In this document: positions 7,282 to 16,492 of the stretch, piece after piece
Layout of the letters: each line of letters opens with the position of its first letter
Position numbering within the stretch: the stretch's first letter is position 1
Source: SAR202 cluster bacterium
GTDB taxonomy: Bacteria > Chloroflexota > Dehalococcoidia > Lucifugimonadales > UBA3495
Length of the DNA stretch: 64,000 nt
Reading direction: 5' to 3'
Assembly: GCA_013204585.1 (NCBI GenBank)
Contig: JABMNL010000053.1
Location: 1-64,000 of the forward strand
Made by a program: the position numbers and the translations under genes
Notes under the pieces: generated by a model
Seen by the model: only the letters and a program-made list of their open reading frames with translations
Databases searched by the model: none
What the model was told of the DNA's origin: nothing

Positions 7282-9299
7282 AATTCCTCTGGCGTGGTCA
7301 CCGGCAGTTGGCAGGCGTAGTTCTGGCAGACATAAGCTGTGGGTTGGCCGTCGATCATGTCTCGGCTTTCCAGTAAGGGCAGGCCGTGTTCGCCAGCGTT
7401 GTCGGCGCCGACCAAGACTTTGTTGGGGTGGAAGCTGCCGTAAACGGTTTTCAGCAGGGCGGCGGTGGCTAGGTTGTCGCGAGGGCCGATGATGACGACC
7501 TCCTTGGGCGTGGACACGTAGAAGTCCAGGGCGGCCAGCCAATGACCGGTACCCGCCGGGGCGCGGCCCATCAAATCGTGGAGGGTACGTAGTGGGGTGG
7601 CAGCCTTGACCCGGTAGTCTTCGTTCCCCGTAGTCACTGCCAGCTTGAGCAGCACGTCGGTGGCCACCGAGCCGCCGCAGGGCTGGGCGTTGTCCAGAAC
7701 GTCCCTGGGTCGGATAACTAGCTGGTCGTGGTCGGTGCTGGTGTCATAGAATCCGCCTACTTCGTCGTCCCAGAACAGTTCAATCATTCGGTCGGCCAGG
7801 CTGGTCGCTTCGGTCAGCCATCTTCGTTCAAAGGTCGCTTCATAAAGAGCGAGGAGTCCGTCGGCGACAAATGAATAGTCTTCTAGATAGCCGGGCAGCT
7901 TGGCCTGGCCCTTACGGTAAGTACGGAGCAGCTTGCCATCGGGCCGCATGGTTTCCAGCAGGAAGTTGGCGTTTTTGATGGCGGCGTCCAGGTAGTCCTG
8001 GCGTTCCAACGCCGCGCCGGCCTCGGCAAAGCTGCGGAGCATCATTCCGTTCCAGGAAGCCAGGACCTTGTCGTCCAGCAGCGGGTGTACCCGCTTCTCC
8101 CGCTCTGTCCACAGCAATTTCTTGCCCCGCTGGATAACGTCAACCAAATTATCCAGAGAAAGTCCGTGCTGTTTGGCGTAGTCGCTGGCCTTGTGGGAGA
8201 TGTTTAAGATGTTGCTGCCTTCGAAATTGCCCGACTGGGAAACGCCAAAGAACCCGCTGAATATGGCGGCTTCTTCGGCTCCAAGTACGGCTTCAATCTC
8301 AGATGGCGTCCAGACGAAGAATTTGCCCTCTTCGCCTTCGCTGTCGGCGTCGGTGGCGGAATAGAAACCGCCCTCCGGGCCGGTCATCTCCCTCAGAATG
8401 TAGTCCAGTGTCTCCTCGGCGATGCGCCGGTACATTCCTCGCCCCGTCTCCAAATGGGCGTGAAGATAAAGTCGGGACAGCAGGGCGTTGTCGTAGAGCA
8501 TCTTCTCGAAGTGAGGCACCAGCCAGTAGGCATCAGTCGAATATCGGGCGAACCCACCGGCAATCTGGTCGTAGATGCCGCCCATGGCCATCTTCTCCAG
8601 GGTCAGGTTCACCATCTCCAAAGCCCGTTCGTTGTAGCCGTGGTGGTAATAGCGGAGCAGAATCTCCAGGTTCATGGCTTGGGGGAACTTGGGCGCGGTG
8701 CCAGTGCCGCCGTTCTGGTAGTCGAAGTTGGTGGCCAGCACGGTATACGCCCGGTGAATGATGTCCACCGTCAGGGGCGTGTCACCCTTGGGCATCAGGC
8801 CGGTCCGGCCCATCTGGGCGGTTAGCTGGGTTGTCACTCGGTCAATCTCGTCTTTGCTGTTGTGATAGGACTTGGCGACTGACTCCAGCAGACGGGGAAA
8901 GCCGGGCATGTTGAAGCGGTCCACCGGCGGGAAATAGGTGCCACCATAGAAGGGGCGACCGTCGGGAGTGAGGAACACGGTCATGGGCCAGCCGCCGCTG
9001 CCGGTCAGCATCTGCACGGCTTCCATGTAGACCGCGTCTAGGTCGGGGCGCTCTTCCCGGTCGACCTTGATGTTGATGAAGTGTTCGTTCATCAACATGG
9101 CTGTGGCCTCGTTCTCGAATGACTCGCGCTCCATGACGTGGCACCAGTGGCAGGCGGAGTAGCCGATGCTTAGCATGATTGGCTTGTCTTCGTCTTTGGC
9201 CCGTTGCAGGGCTTCCTGACCCCATGGGTACCAGTCCACGGGGTTGTTGGCGTGTTGCAATAGATAAGGACTGGTCTCGTCAATCAGTCGATTGGGCAT
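7260..9299 (-). CDS. DUF255 / thioredoxin-domain protein (YyaL, SSP411-like)
   Basis: This 679-residue protein is full length for the YyaL/spermatogenesis-associated protein 20 family. The N-terminal DUF255 thioredoxin-like domain (about 1-165) starts with [24 protein letters not shown] and carries the CHWCHVM redox-type motif at about 50-56. The C-terminal two thirds form an (alpha/alpha)6-barrel like those of sugar epimerases, with conserved [17 protein letters not shown] and FEKMLYDNA segments. Its biochemical role is not established. The start is ATG with AGGTGA upstream. The last residues (QLEG) lie in a 53-bp dispersed repeat. Confidence 0.9.
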   Translation of the reverse strand: MPNRLIDETSPYLLQHANNPVDWYPWGQEALQRAKDEDKPIMLSIGYSACHWCHVMERESFENEATAMLMNEHFINIKVDREERPDLDAVYMEAVQMLTGSGGWPMTVFLTPDGRPFYGGTYFPPVDRFNMPGFPRLLESVAKSYHNSKDEIDRVTTQLTAQMGRTGLMPKGDTPLTVDIIHRAYTVLATNFDYQNGGTGTAPKFPQAMNLEILLRYYHHGYNERALEMVNLTLEKMAMGGIYDQIAGGFARYSTDAYWLVPHFEKMLYDNALLSRLYLHAHLETGRGMYRRIAEETLDYILREMTGPEGGFYSATDADSEGEEGKFFVWTPSEIEAVLGAEEAAIFSGFFGVSQSGNFEGSNILNISHKASDYAKQHGLSLDNLVDVIQRGKKLLWTEREKRVHPLLDDKVLASWNGMMLRSFAEAGAALERQDYLDAAIKNANFLLETMRPDGKLLRTYRKGQAKLPGYLEDYSFVADGLLALYEATFERRWLTEATSLADRMIELFWDDEVGGFYDTSTDHDQLVIRPRDVLDNAQPCGGSVATDVLLKLAVTTGNEDYRVKAATPLRTLHDLMGRAPAGTGHWLAALDFYVSTPKEVVIIGPRDNLATAALLKTVYGSFHPNKVLVGADNAGEHGLPLLESRDMIDGQPTAYVCQNYACQLPVTTPEELAAQLEG

Positions 9300-9467
9300 A
9301 GTTCACCTATATGAAAATCCGCCATTAATCCGCCTTGGCGGCGGAGACAGGAGCGGAGAGAATTCTGACGCCTATTGTCGAGTAATTTACTGGAGAAAGC
9401 CAGAGCTTCTGGTGAGTATGCTACACTCGAAATTAGGCGGGTTCATCCTGAATTAAGGAAGATGAAA

Positions 9468-10454
9468 ATGGCTGGAACAAAAGTAGTTTGTTTGACTGAT
9501 TTGGATTCAGACCTCAGGCAGGTGGTCGCCGACCAAGCGCTGCCGGGCATGGAGGTAATCTCTGAGCGGCTGGGTGCCAGTGAGGGCGAGAAAATGGAAT
9601 TGGTGTCGGACGCGGACTACCTGATTATCTGGCCCGCACATATTTCCGACGATGTGTTGCGAGCGGCCAAGAAATGCAAACTGGTGCAGTGTCTCAGCGC
9701 TGGTTACGACAGGATGAACCTGGCCTTGGCCGCTGAATTGGGGATTCCCGTGGCCAACAACGGCGGCGCCAACAGCGTGGCGGTGGCCGAGCACACCATG
9801 ATGCTAATACTGGCATCGTTGCGGAAGATGGTGGTTAACGCAAACAATGTGGCCTCGGGTGGGTGGCGTAAGTCCCAAGAGCGCCGCCCCGACGTTTTCG
9901 AATTCGAGGGCAAGACCCTGGGTCTGATTGGCATCGGCAACATAGCCAAGAAGGTGGCGAAACGGGCCAGGGCGTTTGATGTCGAAGTCCAGTATTACGA
10001 CCGGTTCGCCACCCTTACCGATGATGAGCAACGGGAGTTGGGAGTCAAACCGGTGGAATTCGAGGAGTTGCTGCGCACCTCAGATGTGGTTAGCATCCAC
10101 GTTCCGCTGACCGGGGAAACCCGCAACCTGATAGCCAAAGACCAACTGGCGATGATGAAACCTAGCTCCATAATCATTAACACCAGCCGCGGCGGAATCA
10201 TCAACGAAGACGATTTGGCCCAAGCATTAAGCTCGGGTGTAATTGCCGCTGCTGGGTTGGACGTGTTGGAGAAAGAGCCCCCGCCAGCCGGTCACCCGCT
10301 GACGAAGCTTCCTAACGCCATAATCACGCCCCACAACGCGGGGCCAACCCTGGAATCCATCCCCAAACGAGCGGCCAACGCCTTCGCGAACATCCAGAGA
10401 GTGATTGACGGCGGAGCGCCAGAGTGGACCGCCAAGTTCGGGAATACTGGGTAA
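9468..10454 (+). CDS. D-isomer-specific 2-hydroxyacid dehydrogenase
   Basis: This NAD-dependent oxidoreductase interconverts a 2-hydroxyacid and a 2-oxoacid. The sequence shows the catalytic-domain GGANSVAVAEHTM motif, the Rossmann loop GLIGIGNIAKKVA, the arginine of NTSRGGIINEDDL, the glutamate of DVLEKEPPP and the histidine of ITPHNAG. The exact substrate (glyoxylate, hydroxypyruvate or another) cannot be fixed. The ORF track extends 31 residues further upstream, but AAGGAAG at 9455-9461 fits an ATG at 9468 (MAGTKVV), giving 328 residues, the usual family length. It is a single gene next to the accessory island. Confidence 0.88.
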   Translation: MAGTKVVCLTDLDSDLRQVVADQALPGMEVISERLGASEGEKMELVSDADYLIIWPAHISDDVLRAAKKCKLVQCLSAGYDRMNLALAAELGIPVANNGGANSVAVAEHTMMLILASLRKMVVNANNVASGGWRKSQERRPDVFEFEGKTLGLIGIGNIAKKVAKRARAFDVEVQYYDRFATLTDDEQRELGVKPVEFEELLRTSDVVSIHVPLTGETRNLIAKDQLAMMKPSSIIINTSRGGIINEDDLAQALSSGVIAAAGLDVLEKEPPPAGHPLTKLPNAIITPHNAGPTLESIPKRAANAFANIQRVIDGGAPEWTAKFGNTG

Positions 10455-10563
10455 GGGACTTACGCGGTTTGGCCTTTGAGTATCTCGGAATTTCTCTACG
10501 GTCAGTTCCATTCTGTACCCATTGTTTAGGCGATGATCCTAGAGATATGAGGTCGAATTTTCG

Positions 10564-10592
10564 TTGCCAAAAGGCACACATAGTGCTACATT
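10564..10592 (+). promoter_or_regulatory. Predicted promoter of the toxin-antitoxin pair, giving a leaderless toxin mRNA
   Basis: TTGCCA (10564-10569) and TACATT (10587-10592) are separated by exactly 17 bases. The toxin ATG is at 10599, only seven bases after the -10 element. Transcription would therefore start at or next to the start codon, which agrees with the absence of a ribosome-binding site before the toxin gene. Confidence 0.5.
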
Positions 10593-10598
10593 TGAGTA

Positions 10599-10886
10599 AT
10601 GAAATACTTCTCCTGGAGTCTTGAGAAGAATGAGAGCCTTGTCTCCAATCGAGGAGTTTCGTTCGAAGCGGTTGTATTTCATATGGGGAGGGGCGACTTG
10701 CTGGATGTCTTGGAGCATCCGAATCAAGGACGCTATCCCGGGCAGCGAATTTTCGTCGTAAATATTTTGGGCGATGCGCACCTCGTCCCATTCGTTGAAA
10801 ATGAGGAGGAGGTATTTTTGAAAACGATTATTCCCAGTCGCAAGGCAACCGACAAGTACCTGAGGCACGGAGCGTCAAATGGCTAA
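10599..10886 (+). CDS. BrnT-like toxin of a type II toxin-antitoxin system
   Basis: This 95-residue protein has the BrnT layout. A short first strand (KYFSWSLEKNESLVSNRG) is followed by VSFEAVVFHM, a central pair of strands with RIFVVNILGDAHLVPFVE, and the basic end TIIPSRKATDKYLRHG, like the RKATKxE/Y tail of BrnT. BrnT toxins are RelE-fold ribonucleases that slow growth until bound by their antitoxin. Known BrnT operons have toxin first and DNA-binding antitoxin second with a short overlap, as here (8 bp). The family assignment is by recognition only; no search was run. Confidence 0.75.
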   Translation: MKYFSWSLEKNESLVSNRGVSFEAVVFHMGRGDLLDVLEHPNQGRYPGQRIFVVNILGDAHLVPFVENEEEVFLKTIIPSRKATDKYLRHGASNG

Positions 10887-11154
10887 GCTCGACAAAGAAG
10901 AAAAGGACCTACTTGACTCTTACGAGCGGGACGAGTGGCGACCAGCAGCGGATATGGAATCCGATATTGATCGCTACGGACAGTATGCCCGCGCGTCTTC
11001 CAAGAAAGATATGCGGGTGAACATTCGCCTATCTAAGAAAGATTTAGATGCTCTCCAAAAGCGCGCATTGGAGGAAGGCATTCCGTATCAAACTCTGATG
11101 GGAAGCGTTTTGCACAAGTACGTTGATGGTCGTCTGGTTGAAAAGAACCGTTAA
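10879..11154 (+). CDS. CopG/BrnA-like antitoxin
   Basis: This 91-residue protein is the likely antitoxin. The N-terminal half (KLDKEEKDLLDSYERDEW) is charged and probably wraps the toxin. The C-terminal half shows a ribbon-helix-helix pattern: the strand MRVNIRLSKKDLDALQKRA, then EEGIPYQTLMGSVLHKYVDGRL. This is the CopG-type DNA-binding fold that lets such antitoxins repress their own promoter. The ATG overlaps the toxin gene by 8 bp and GGAG lies upstream. It converges with the DUF3644 gene. Confidence 0.8.
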   Translation: MAKLDKEEKDLLDSYERDEWRPAADMESDIDRYGQYARASSKKDMRVNIRLSKKDLDALQKRALEEGIPYQTLMGSVLHKYVDGRLVEKNR

Positions 11155-11248
11155 GGGTATGCGCAGGTCGAATGGTTGGGAATCGCGCTGCAGAACTCGT
11201 TGGGGCTTGGCAGCGTCTAACATAACTTCGAATAACCACCGAGCAAAA

Positions 11249-12250
11249 TCATGTTTTACGAGTGTAGTGCTTGTTGAACTCGTTGATTATCGCAGGTTTG
11301 TAGAAACTCTTCCGTGAAGATTTGAGGTTGTTCGGATCTAGGAATCGAGCGTGTACGTATCTAGGCTCTTTGCTAAGAAGCTTGTTAATCTGGTGAAATT
11401 TCTGATTCCGCTTGAAATCACTGTACCGACTCTCTAGGTGGTCACAAAGTTCTTTGTAATCCCAGGGGTAGTCGTTGCGCATATCTTCATCGGAAATATA
11501 GAGTTTTGTAGCCGTTGAATCGGTAGGGTCATTGGTTAGAGCAAAGGAGCCATCAGTCGTATTACCAGCTCGTTTCAATGACACGTCGATTCCGAGGGAA
11601 ACGGCGAAGTCCCCAGAGCCTATATCAGTGCTTCTCGTAAGATTCATTATATAGTTTACGAGGTTGCGTTCTTCGTGAGCTAAAACAATGCCAGTTACAA
11701 CTCCAGTCACAGGAACGAACCCAATTGGCATCAGATATAGATTGAATTTGGATAAGTCCTGTCCGAACCATCTCTGGGCTAGCTTCACGTAATTTGTTAC
11801 ACAAGCAGTCCCGATTTCGAGAACATGCCGGGCCAACTCAGGCCCGGCATTGATGTAGTGAACCGAATTGTCGCGGATTTCAGTCACCGCTTCGAGGTTC
11901 TTTTTTACTGCGTTCTGTAACCGACTGGAGGGGAATTTTTCGAGTTCCAGTATCGCCCTGTTAAGTCCGTGTGTGAAGATGTTTCCGCTGCGACTTTTTT
12001 TCCAGATGAATTTTTTAGACGGCTCCCCATTCTTCTTTTGCACCCAATCACGAACATACAAACACCGGAGATCCTGAGAATTCTGTGCCAATAACTTGGC
12101 TTTAATCAGTAACTCCCAAGCATTTAGTGCGAGAATGCAAAAAATTTCCTCACGATATAGTGACGTAGGTTTGTTGTACGCCTCGATTGCAGCGACTAAC
12201 GCGGCTTCGGACTTAGAAAAAATGCGATCCGATTTTTTGGGACGAGCCAA
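11249..12250 (-). CDS. DUF3644 domain protein (HEPN-type, putative RNase/defence)
   Basis: This 333-residue protein resembles DUF3644, a group I recall being placed in the HEPN superfamily of RNA-cutting domains found in defence and stress systems. The N-terminal helical part (LVAAIEAYNKPTSLYREEIFCILALNAWELLIKAKLL) is followed by EIRDNSVHY at about 121-129, which fits the HEPN R-x4-6-H catalytic motif. The C-terminal half is not recognised. The start is TTG with GAGGT about eight bases upstream. The coding region looks visibly more AT-rich than the flanking thrS and dehydrogenase genes. It lies convergent to the toxin-antitoxin pair, suggesting a small acquired island. Confidence 0.7.
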   Translation of the reverse strand: MARPKKSDRIFSKSEAALVAAIEAYNKPTSLYREEIFCILALNAWELLIKAKLLAQNSQDLRCLYVRDWVQKKNGEPSKKFIWKKSRSGNIFTHGLNRAILELEKFPSSRLQNAVKKNLEAVTEIRDNSVHYINAGPELARHVLEIGTACVTNYVKLAQRWFGQDLSKFNLYLMPIGFVPVTGVVTGIVLAHEERNLVNYIMNLTRSTDIGSGDFAVSLGIDVSLKRAGNTTDGSFALTNDPTDSTATKLYISDEDMRNDYPWDYKELCDHLESRYSDFKRNQKFHQINKLLSKEPRYVHARFLDPNNLKSSRKSFYKPAIINEFNKHYTRKT

Positions 12251-12292
12251 AGAATTACCTCGTCAGTTGCTGCCAGTATCTGGATGAAGTAC

Positions 12293-14065
12293 CTACGCAG
12301 CCGAGCCCTTGGGTATCGCCGCTTCCTCGCCTAGCCGGGTTATGAAATCTTCCAGGGGCATGGGGCCCAGGTCTTCGCCGTCGCGGTGGCGCACGGCTAC
12401 TGCTCCGGCTTCGGCCTCTCGGTCTCCTGCCACCAGCATGTAGGGCACTTTTTGCATCTGGGCGGTGCGAATCTTCTGGCCCATACGCTCGCCGCGAGTG
12501 TCCACTTCGACCCTAAAGCCAGCTTCGGACAGCTTAGCCGCCACCGATTCGCAGTACTCGATATGCCGGTCTGCAATCGGTATCAACATTGCCTGCACTG
12601 GGGCTAGCCACAGTGGGAACGCACCGCCGTAATGCTCAATAAGTACCCCCAAGAAACGCTCTACAGAACCCAGGATTGCCCGGTGGACCATATAGGGCTG
12701 GCTGCGACCTCCCTCGGCGTCTTGATAGGTCAGGTCGAACCGCTGGGGCAGGTTAAAGTCGAACTGGACGGTGGTGCACTGCCAAGCGCGGCCCAGGGCA
12801 TCGGTGATGTTGATGTCGATTTTGGGGCCGTAGAACGCGCCGCCGCCGTCATCAATGGTGAAGGGCAGTCCCCGTTTTTCCAGAGCGCTTCGCAGCGAAT
12901 TTGTGGCGTGCTCCCACATATCCAAGTCGCCTACGTACTTCTCGGGTCTGGTGGACAGGGCGATGGAATAGTCGGCGAACCCAAAGGCACTCAGCAGCTC
13001 AAATGTTAGCTCCAGAACCCCGCCAATTTCGTCCTCCACTTGGTCTGGCATGCAGAAAATATGGGCGTCGTCCTGGGTGAAGCCGCGCACGCGCATCAGT
13101 CCGTGCAGCACGCCGCTCCGCTCGTAGCGGTAGACGGTGCCCAACTCGGCAAACCGCAAAGGCAGTTCACGGTAGCTGTGCAGCGCCGTGCGGTAGATTG
13201 CGATGTGGAAGGGACAGTTCATGGGCTTTAGGTAGTATTGTTGCTCGTCCACTGCCACGGGGGCGAACATGTTTTCCTGGTAGAAGTCCAAGTGGCCGCT
13301 GGTCTCCCAAAGTTGGGCCTTGCCGATGTGAGGTGAGTAGACAACGTCGTAGCCGCGTCGGTAATGGATGGCCTTCCAGTAGTCTTCGACGATGGACCGG
13401 ACGCGGCCTCCCTTGGGGTGCCAGACGATGAGACCGGGACCAATTTCTTCGTGGACGGAATATAGGTTTAACTGACGGCCCAGGGTCCGGTGGTCGCGGC
13501 GCTCGGCCTCTTCCAGCCGCTCTAGATGCTCGGTCAGTTCGGCTTCCGAGTCGAAGGCCGTGCCGTAGATGCGTTGGAGCATCGGGCGTTTCTCGTCGCC
13601 CCGCCAGTAGGCCCCCGCCACGCTGAGCAGCTTCATGGCGGGAATGTCCTTGGTGCCGTGCACGTGGGGACCCTGGCACAGGTCGATGAACCCGTCGTGC
13701 TTGTAGATTGAGATGGTGGCGTCGTCTGGGAGGCCCTCGATTAATTCAATCTTATAGGGCTGGTCGGCGAACATCTTCTCGGCTTCCGCCCGGCTGAGTT
13801 CTTCCCGCTCAAATGGGAACCCGCCGCTGATGGTCTCGCGCATCAGCTTTTCAATTTCTTCCAGGTCTTCTGGAGTGAAGGGCCGGTTAACTTCGAAGTC
13901 GTAGTAGAAGCCGTCTTGGATGGGCGGGCCGATGCCCATCTTGGCCTCGGGGAACAGTTTCAAAACAGCATCGGCCATCACGTGGGCCGCCGAGTGCCGC
14001 ATGGCGTTGCGATGGGCCTGGGCCTCGTCAACGCCTTCAGTTTCTAAATTACCGTGGTCTAACAT
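12293..14065 (-). CDS. thrS: Threonyl-tRNA synthetase lacking the TGS domain
   Basis: This enzyme charges tRNA(Thr) with threonine. The 590 residues begin directly at the N2 editing domain (RHSAAHVMADAV near residue 24, and the DLCQGPHV Cys/His site), so the N-terminal TGS domain of the roughly 640-residue E. coli enzyme is absent. The class II catalytic core has the zinc ligand motif MNCPFH, motif 2 (YRYERSGVLHGLMRVRGF) and motif 3 (HRAILGSVERFLGVLIEH). An anticodon-binding domain (VQAMLIPIADRH onward) completes the protein. The start is ATG with AGGTGA upstream. No T-box leader is visible in the 114 bp upstream. Confidence 0.95.
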   Translation of the reverse strand: MLDHGNLETEGVDEAQAHRNAMRHSAAHVMADAVLKLFPEAKMGIGPPIQDGFYYDFEVNRPFTPEDLEEIEKLMRETISGGFPFEREELSRAEAEKMFADQPYKIELIEGLPDDATISIYKHDGFIDLCQGPHVHGTKDIPAMKLLSVAGAYWRGDEKRPMLQRIYGTAFDSEAELTEHLERLEEAERRDHRTLGRQLNLYSVHEEIGPGLIVWHPKGGRVRSIVEDYWKAIHYRRGYDVVYSPHIGKAQLWETSGHLDFYQENMFAPVAVDEQQYYLKPMNCPFHIAIYRTALHSYRELPLRFAELGTVYRYERSGVLHGLMRVRGFTQDDAHIFCMPDQVEDEIGGVLELTFELLSAFGFADYSIALSTRPEKYVGDLDMWEHATNSLRSALEKRGLPFTIDDGGGAFYGPKIDINITDALGRAWQCTTVQFDFNLPQRFDLTYQDAEGGRSQPYMVHRAILGSVERFLGVLIEHYGGAFPLWLAPVQAMLIPIADRHIEYCESVAAKLSEAGFRVEVDTRGERMGQKIRTAQMQKVPYMLVAGDREAEAGAVAVRHRDGEDLGPMPLEDFITRLGEEAAIPKGSAA

Positions 14066-14179
14066 GTCACCTACTCAGGGGAATTACTGTGATTCTGGAC
14101 GGCACATACAGCCGCGCAGGCACCATTATAGCCCACATAATGCGGTGGATTGCAGGGGAACGGAATGGCGATTTGCCTG

Positions 14180-14800
14180 CTACCCCGCCAACTCCATGAA
14201 CAGCGCTCGCCACTGCCTGGTTTTTATGGAAGACACGATGTGCCTGCGCACGCTGATTAGATAGGTTCCGGTGACCAATGCTGTCAGTAAAAGGCAGAGT
14301 GCCGTCATCTTGGCGTCTTGGCCGGTGACCCAGAGTAGGGCATTTAGCACGGCGAACCCGAAGGCCGCGCCCAGGACGACGTTGCGCAGCAGCAGCATGA
14401 CCACGATGCTGGGAGCCACTGTTATTACGGTGAGCCACGGCACGATGGCCAGGGAAATACCGAGAATAGCTGCCGCGCCCTTGCCGCCTCGGAATCCCAG
14501 GAACATGGGCCAGTTGTGACCAGCCACCACCAATGGCGTCGTGATAAATAATGCCCAGTCGTCGATGCCGAGCAGGTTGGGAACTGCCACGGCGGCAACG
14601 CCTTTAGCGGCGTCCACCAGTAACACGGTCAGGCCCGCGACTGCGCCCGCTTGGCGGTAGGTGTTTAGGGCTCCAACGTTGCCGGTGCCCGAATCGCGGA
14701 TGTCCTCGCCCTTGACCAGTCGGACCAGGATGTACCCTGTCGGAACAGACCCTAGAGCGTATGCGCCGAGGGCCAGGACTATTGCGGTAATAAGTTCCAG
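14180..14800 (-). CDS. plsY: Glycerol-3-phosphate acyltransferase PlsY, predicted CTG start
   Basis: PlsY transfers an acyl group from acyl-phosphate to glycerol 3-phosphate, the first step of phospholipid synthesis at the membrane. The tracked ORF (148 residues from GTG) contains the motif GHNWPMFLGFRGGKG but lacks the first signature. Reading upstream in frame restores it: GSVPTGYILVRLVKGEDIRDSGTGNVGALN. The frame is open to a TAA at 14834-14836 with no ATG, GTG or TTG. A CTG at 14798-14800 has GGAG eight bases before it and gives 206 residues, the normal length. ATT at 14827 is an alternative. It lies upstream of thrS on the same strand. Confidence 0.8.
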   Translation of the reverse strand: MELITAIVLALGAYALGSVPTGYILVRLVKGEDIRDSGTGNVGALNTYRQAGAVAGLTVLLVDAAKGVAAVAVPNLLGIDDWALFITTPLVVAGHNWPMFLGFRGGKGAAAILGISLAIVPWLTVITVAPSIVVMLLLRNVVLGAAFGFAVLNALLWVTGQDAKMTALCLLLTALVTGTYLISVRRHIVSSIKTRQWRALFMELAG

Positions 14801-14881
14801 GTCGGAGTCTCCGGGGTCGTTAAGAATGGTGTGTTACCAGGATAACGCCTGCTCCGCCTCGCATGCCAATCTGAAGCTAAT

Positions 14882-15373
14882 CTAGTGAGTGTCCGAGCTT
14901 TCAGCCTGTACTTTTAAGTTGTTCATGTGACGTAACACTAGCCGCTCGTAGTGACGCTTTACGTAGAAACGGGCGACCGCCCATCCCACACCGGGTAGCC
15001 AATGCATACGGCATTCAATCGTACCGTTGTGAGTCATCAAGGTACCGGTATTTAATTCGGAGTCGACTTCGTCAAATAGGAACTCTTCCTGAGAGTGGTA
15101 CAGCGGGCCTTCTAGGTGTCTAAAGGTAATTCTCTCATCGGGGTAGAGCATTACTTCTTCCACTGTTCGGTACATCTTCCTCCCGTCCGTGGAATTAAAT
15201 TCCATCAGTAGCCTGTTGCCATCCCGCTCCAACAACTTTGCGCGCTCCTGATTGTTTGCAATGGCAGGGGTATCGCTGGTCTGACTGTCTACTCCAAATG
15301 AGCTGATGAGACTGAACACAGCCTTCCGTGGCGCCCGAATCACGATGCTCTGCTGTCCTAGCTGTACTTTCAT
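14882..15373 (-). CDS. SRPBCC-family (START/polyketide-cyclase-like) protein
   Basis: This 163-residue protein fits the SRPBCC helix-grip fold. The opening strand with SIVIRAPRKAVFSLIS is the usual family start, the middle has a predicted antiparallel sheet (DERITFRHLEGPLYHSQEEFLF), and a long C-terminal helix with RFYVKRHYERLVLRHMNNLK closes the pocket. Members bind or transport hydrophobic ligands; the ligand here is unknown. Two SD-like GGAGATAGG repeats (13-bp tandem unit at 15379-15404) sit just upstream of the ATG. It is divergent from the esterase pair. Confidence 0.65.
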   Translation of the reverse strand: MKVQLGQQSIVIRAPRKAVFSLISSFGVDSQTSDTPAIANNQERAKLLERDGNRLLMEFNSTDGRKMYRTVEEVMLYPDERITFRHLEGPLYHSQEEFLFDEVDSELNTGTLMTHNGTIECRMHWLPGVGWAVARFYVKRHYERLVLRHMNNLKVQAESSDTH

Positions 15374-15553
15374 GTTGCTGGCCTATCTCCCTGGCCTATC
15401 TCCAATGGCGGTTGGTGCTTTATTTATTAGATGTCGGTCGGGTTAATGGGGTGTAGTCGGTATATCTGAGGGCAGGCGCATTGTTCGTCCCCTACCTGCA
15501 CCGATATAATTGGCCATACTGGAATACCCGAAACTACCCGGTTGGGGGATGGA

Positions 15554-16492
15554 ATGGCAACCCAGCAGGATCTGGAAGACTTTGTAACCCAAGTAACTTG
15601 TCCAGACGACTTCGACGATTTTTGGGGCGGCACCCTGGAACAACTGGCCCAAATATCGCTGCTGCCGGTGGTCACCGCTAATCCGCTGCGAAGTAACGAA
15701 GACGTCCACGTTTTCAACGTCACCTATCTGAGCCTTGGCGGCCTGGAGATTTCGGCTTGGTACTGTGTGCCGACCAAGGGCAACGGCCCTTTCCCCGCTG
15801 TGATTAACTTCCCTGGCTATAAGTCCGAGCCGCCGGTTCGCCGAGACTGGGCGAAGCAAGGGGTCGCTGTGTTGTCGGTGGCAGTGCGGGGCAAGTTGAT
15901 GAGCAGCGCCGAGTTTAACCCAGGCTACCCAGGATTACTTACCGCTGGACTGGAGAGCAAAGAGACCTACGGTTACCGTGGCGTAATTTCCGACTGCGTG
16001 CGCGGGGTCGACTTTCTCCACTCCCGCCCCGAAATAGACCCAGAGCGGATATTCGCTTGCGGCAGCAGTCAGGGCGGCGGACTTACTTTGATAACGTCGG
16101 CCCTACGACCCGAGATTAAAGCCGGGGTCGCCGGTTACCCATTCTTGTGTTGTTACCAAGATGCCATGTCCATGTTCCGGTCGTACCCTTACGACGAACT
16201 GGCCTGTTACGCCAGGGCCTACCCGGATGAGGAAGAACGGATGCTGGACGTTCTGCGCTATTTCGACGCCGTAAACTTCGCTCCTAGAATCAAGTGCCCC
16301 ATGGTGGTAGGCATTGCTCTGGACGATGAGGTTTGCCCGCCCGAGACCAGCTATGCGGCCTACCGGGCGTTGACCAGCCACAAAGAACTGTGGCTGTTCC
16401 CCAATTCCGGCCACGGCAATGCTCACGACTACCCCGCCCAAGAGCGGGCCTGGCTAGAGGGTCAGATTGGGCTGGAAACGGTGACCTCTTGA
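15554..16492 (+). CDS. Acetyl-xylan-esterase-like alpha/beta hydrolase (1 of 2)
   Basis: This hydrolase of the AXE1/cephalosporin-C deacetylase type removes acyl groups from small esters. The catalytic triad is visible: the nucleophile serine in CGSSQGGG, the aspartate in ALDDEVCPP and the histidine in NSGHGNAHDY. The oxyanion/lid region starts at PAVINFPGYKSEP. I use the ATG at 15554 (MATQQDL), four codons inside the tracked ORF, because GGGGGA lies just before it; this gives 312 residues. A downstream paralogue starts at a TTG overlapping its TGA stop, so the two are co-translated. Confidence 0.8.
   Translation: MATQQDLEDFVTQVTCPDDFDDFWGGTLEQLAQISLLPVVTANPLRSNEDVHVFNVTYLSLGGLEISAWYCVPTKGNGPFPAVINFPGYKSEPPVRRDWAKQGVAVLSVAVRGKLMSSAEFNPGYPGLLTAGLESKETYGYRGVISDCVRGVDFLHSRPEIDPERIFACGSSQGGGLTLITSALRPEIKAGVAGYPFLCCYQDAMSMFRSYPYDELACYARAYPDEEERMLDVLRYFDAVNFAPRIKCPMVVGIALDDEVCPPETSYAAYRALTSHKELWLFPNSGHGNAHDYPAQERAWLEGQIGLETVTS

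Noticed and set aside
8303-8825. Arg/Ser-rich plus-strand ORFs antisense to the DUF255 gene
   Set aside because: These are antisense shadows of a well-supported gene, as shown by their composition and lack of SD sequences.
14066-14179. T-box leader for thrS
   Set aside because: The gap is only 114 bp, lacks a recognisable T-box core, and no terminator hairpin is evident.
16333-16488. First 52 residues of the tracked second-esterase ORF
   Set aside because: They overlap the first esterase out of frame and are rich in Arg/Pro; the TTG overlapping the TGA stop is a better start.
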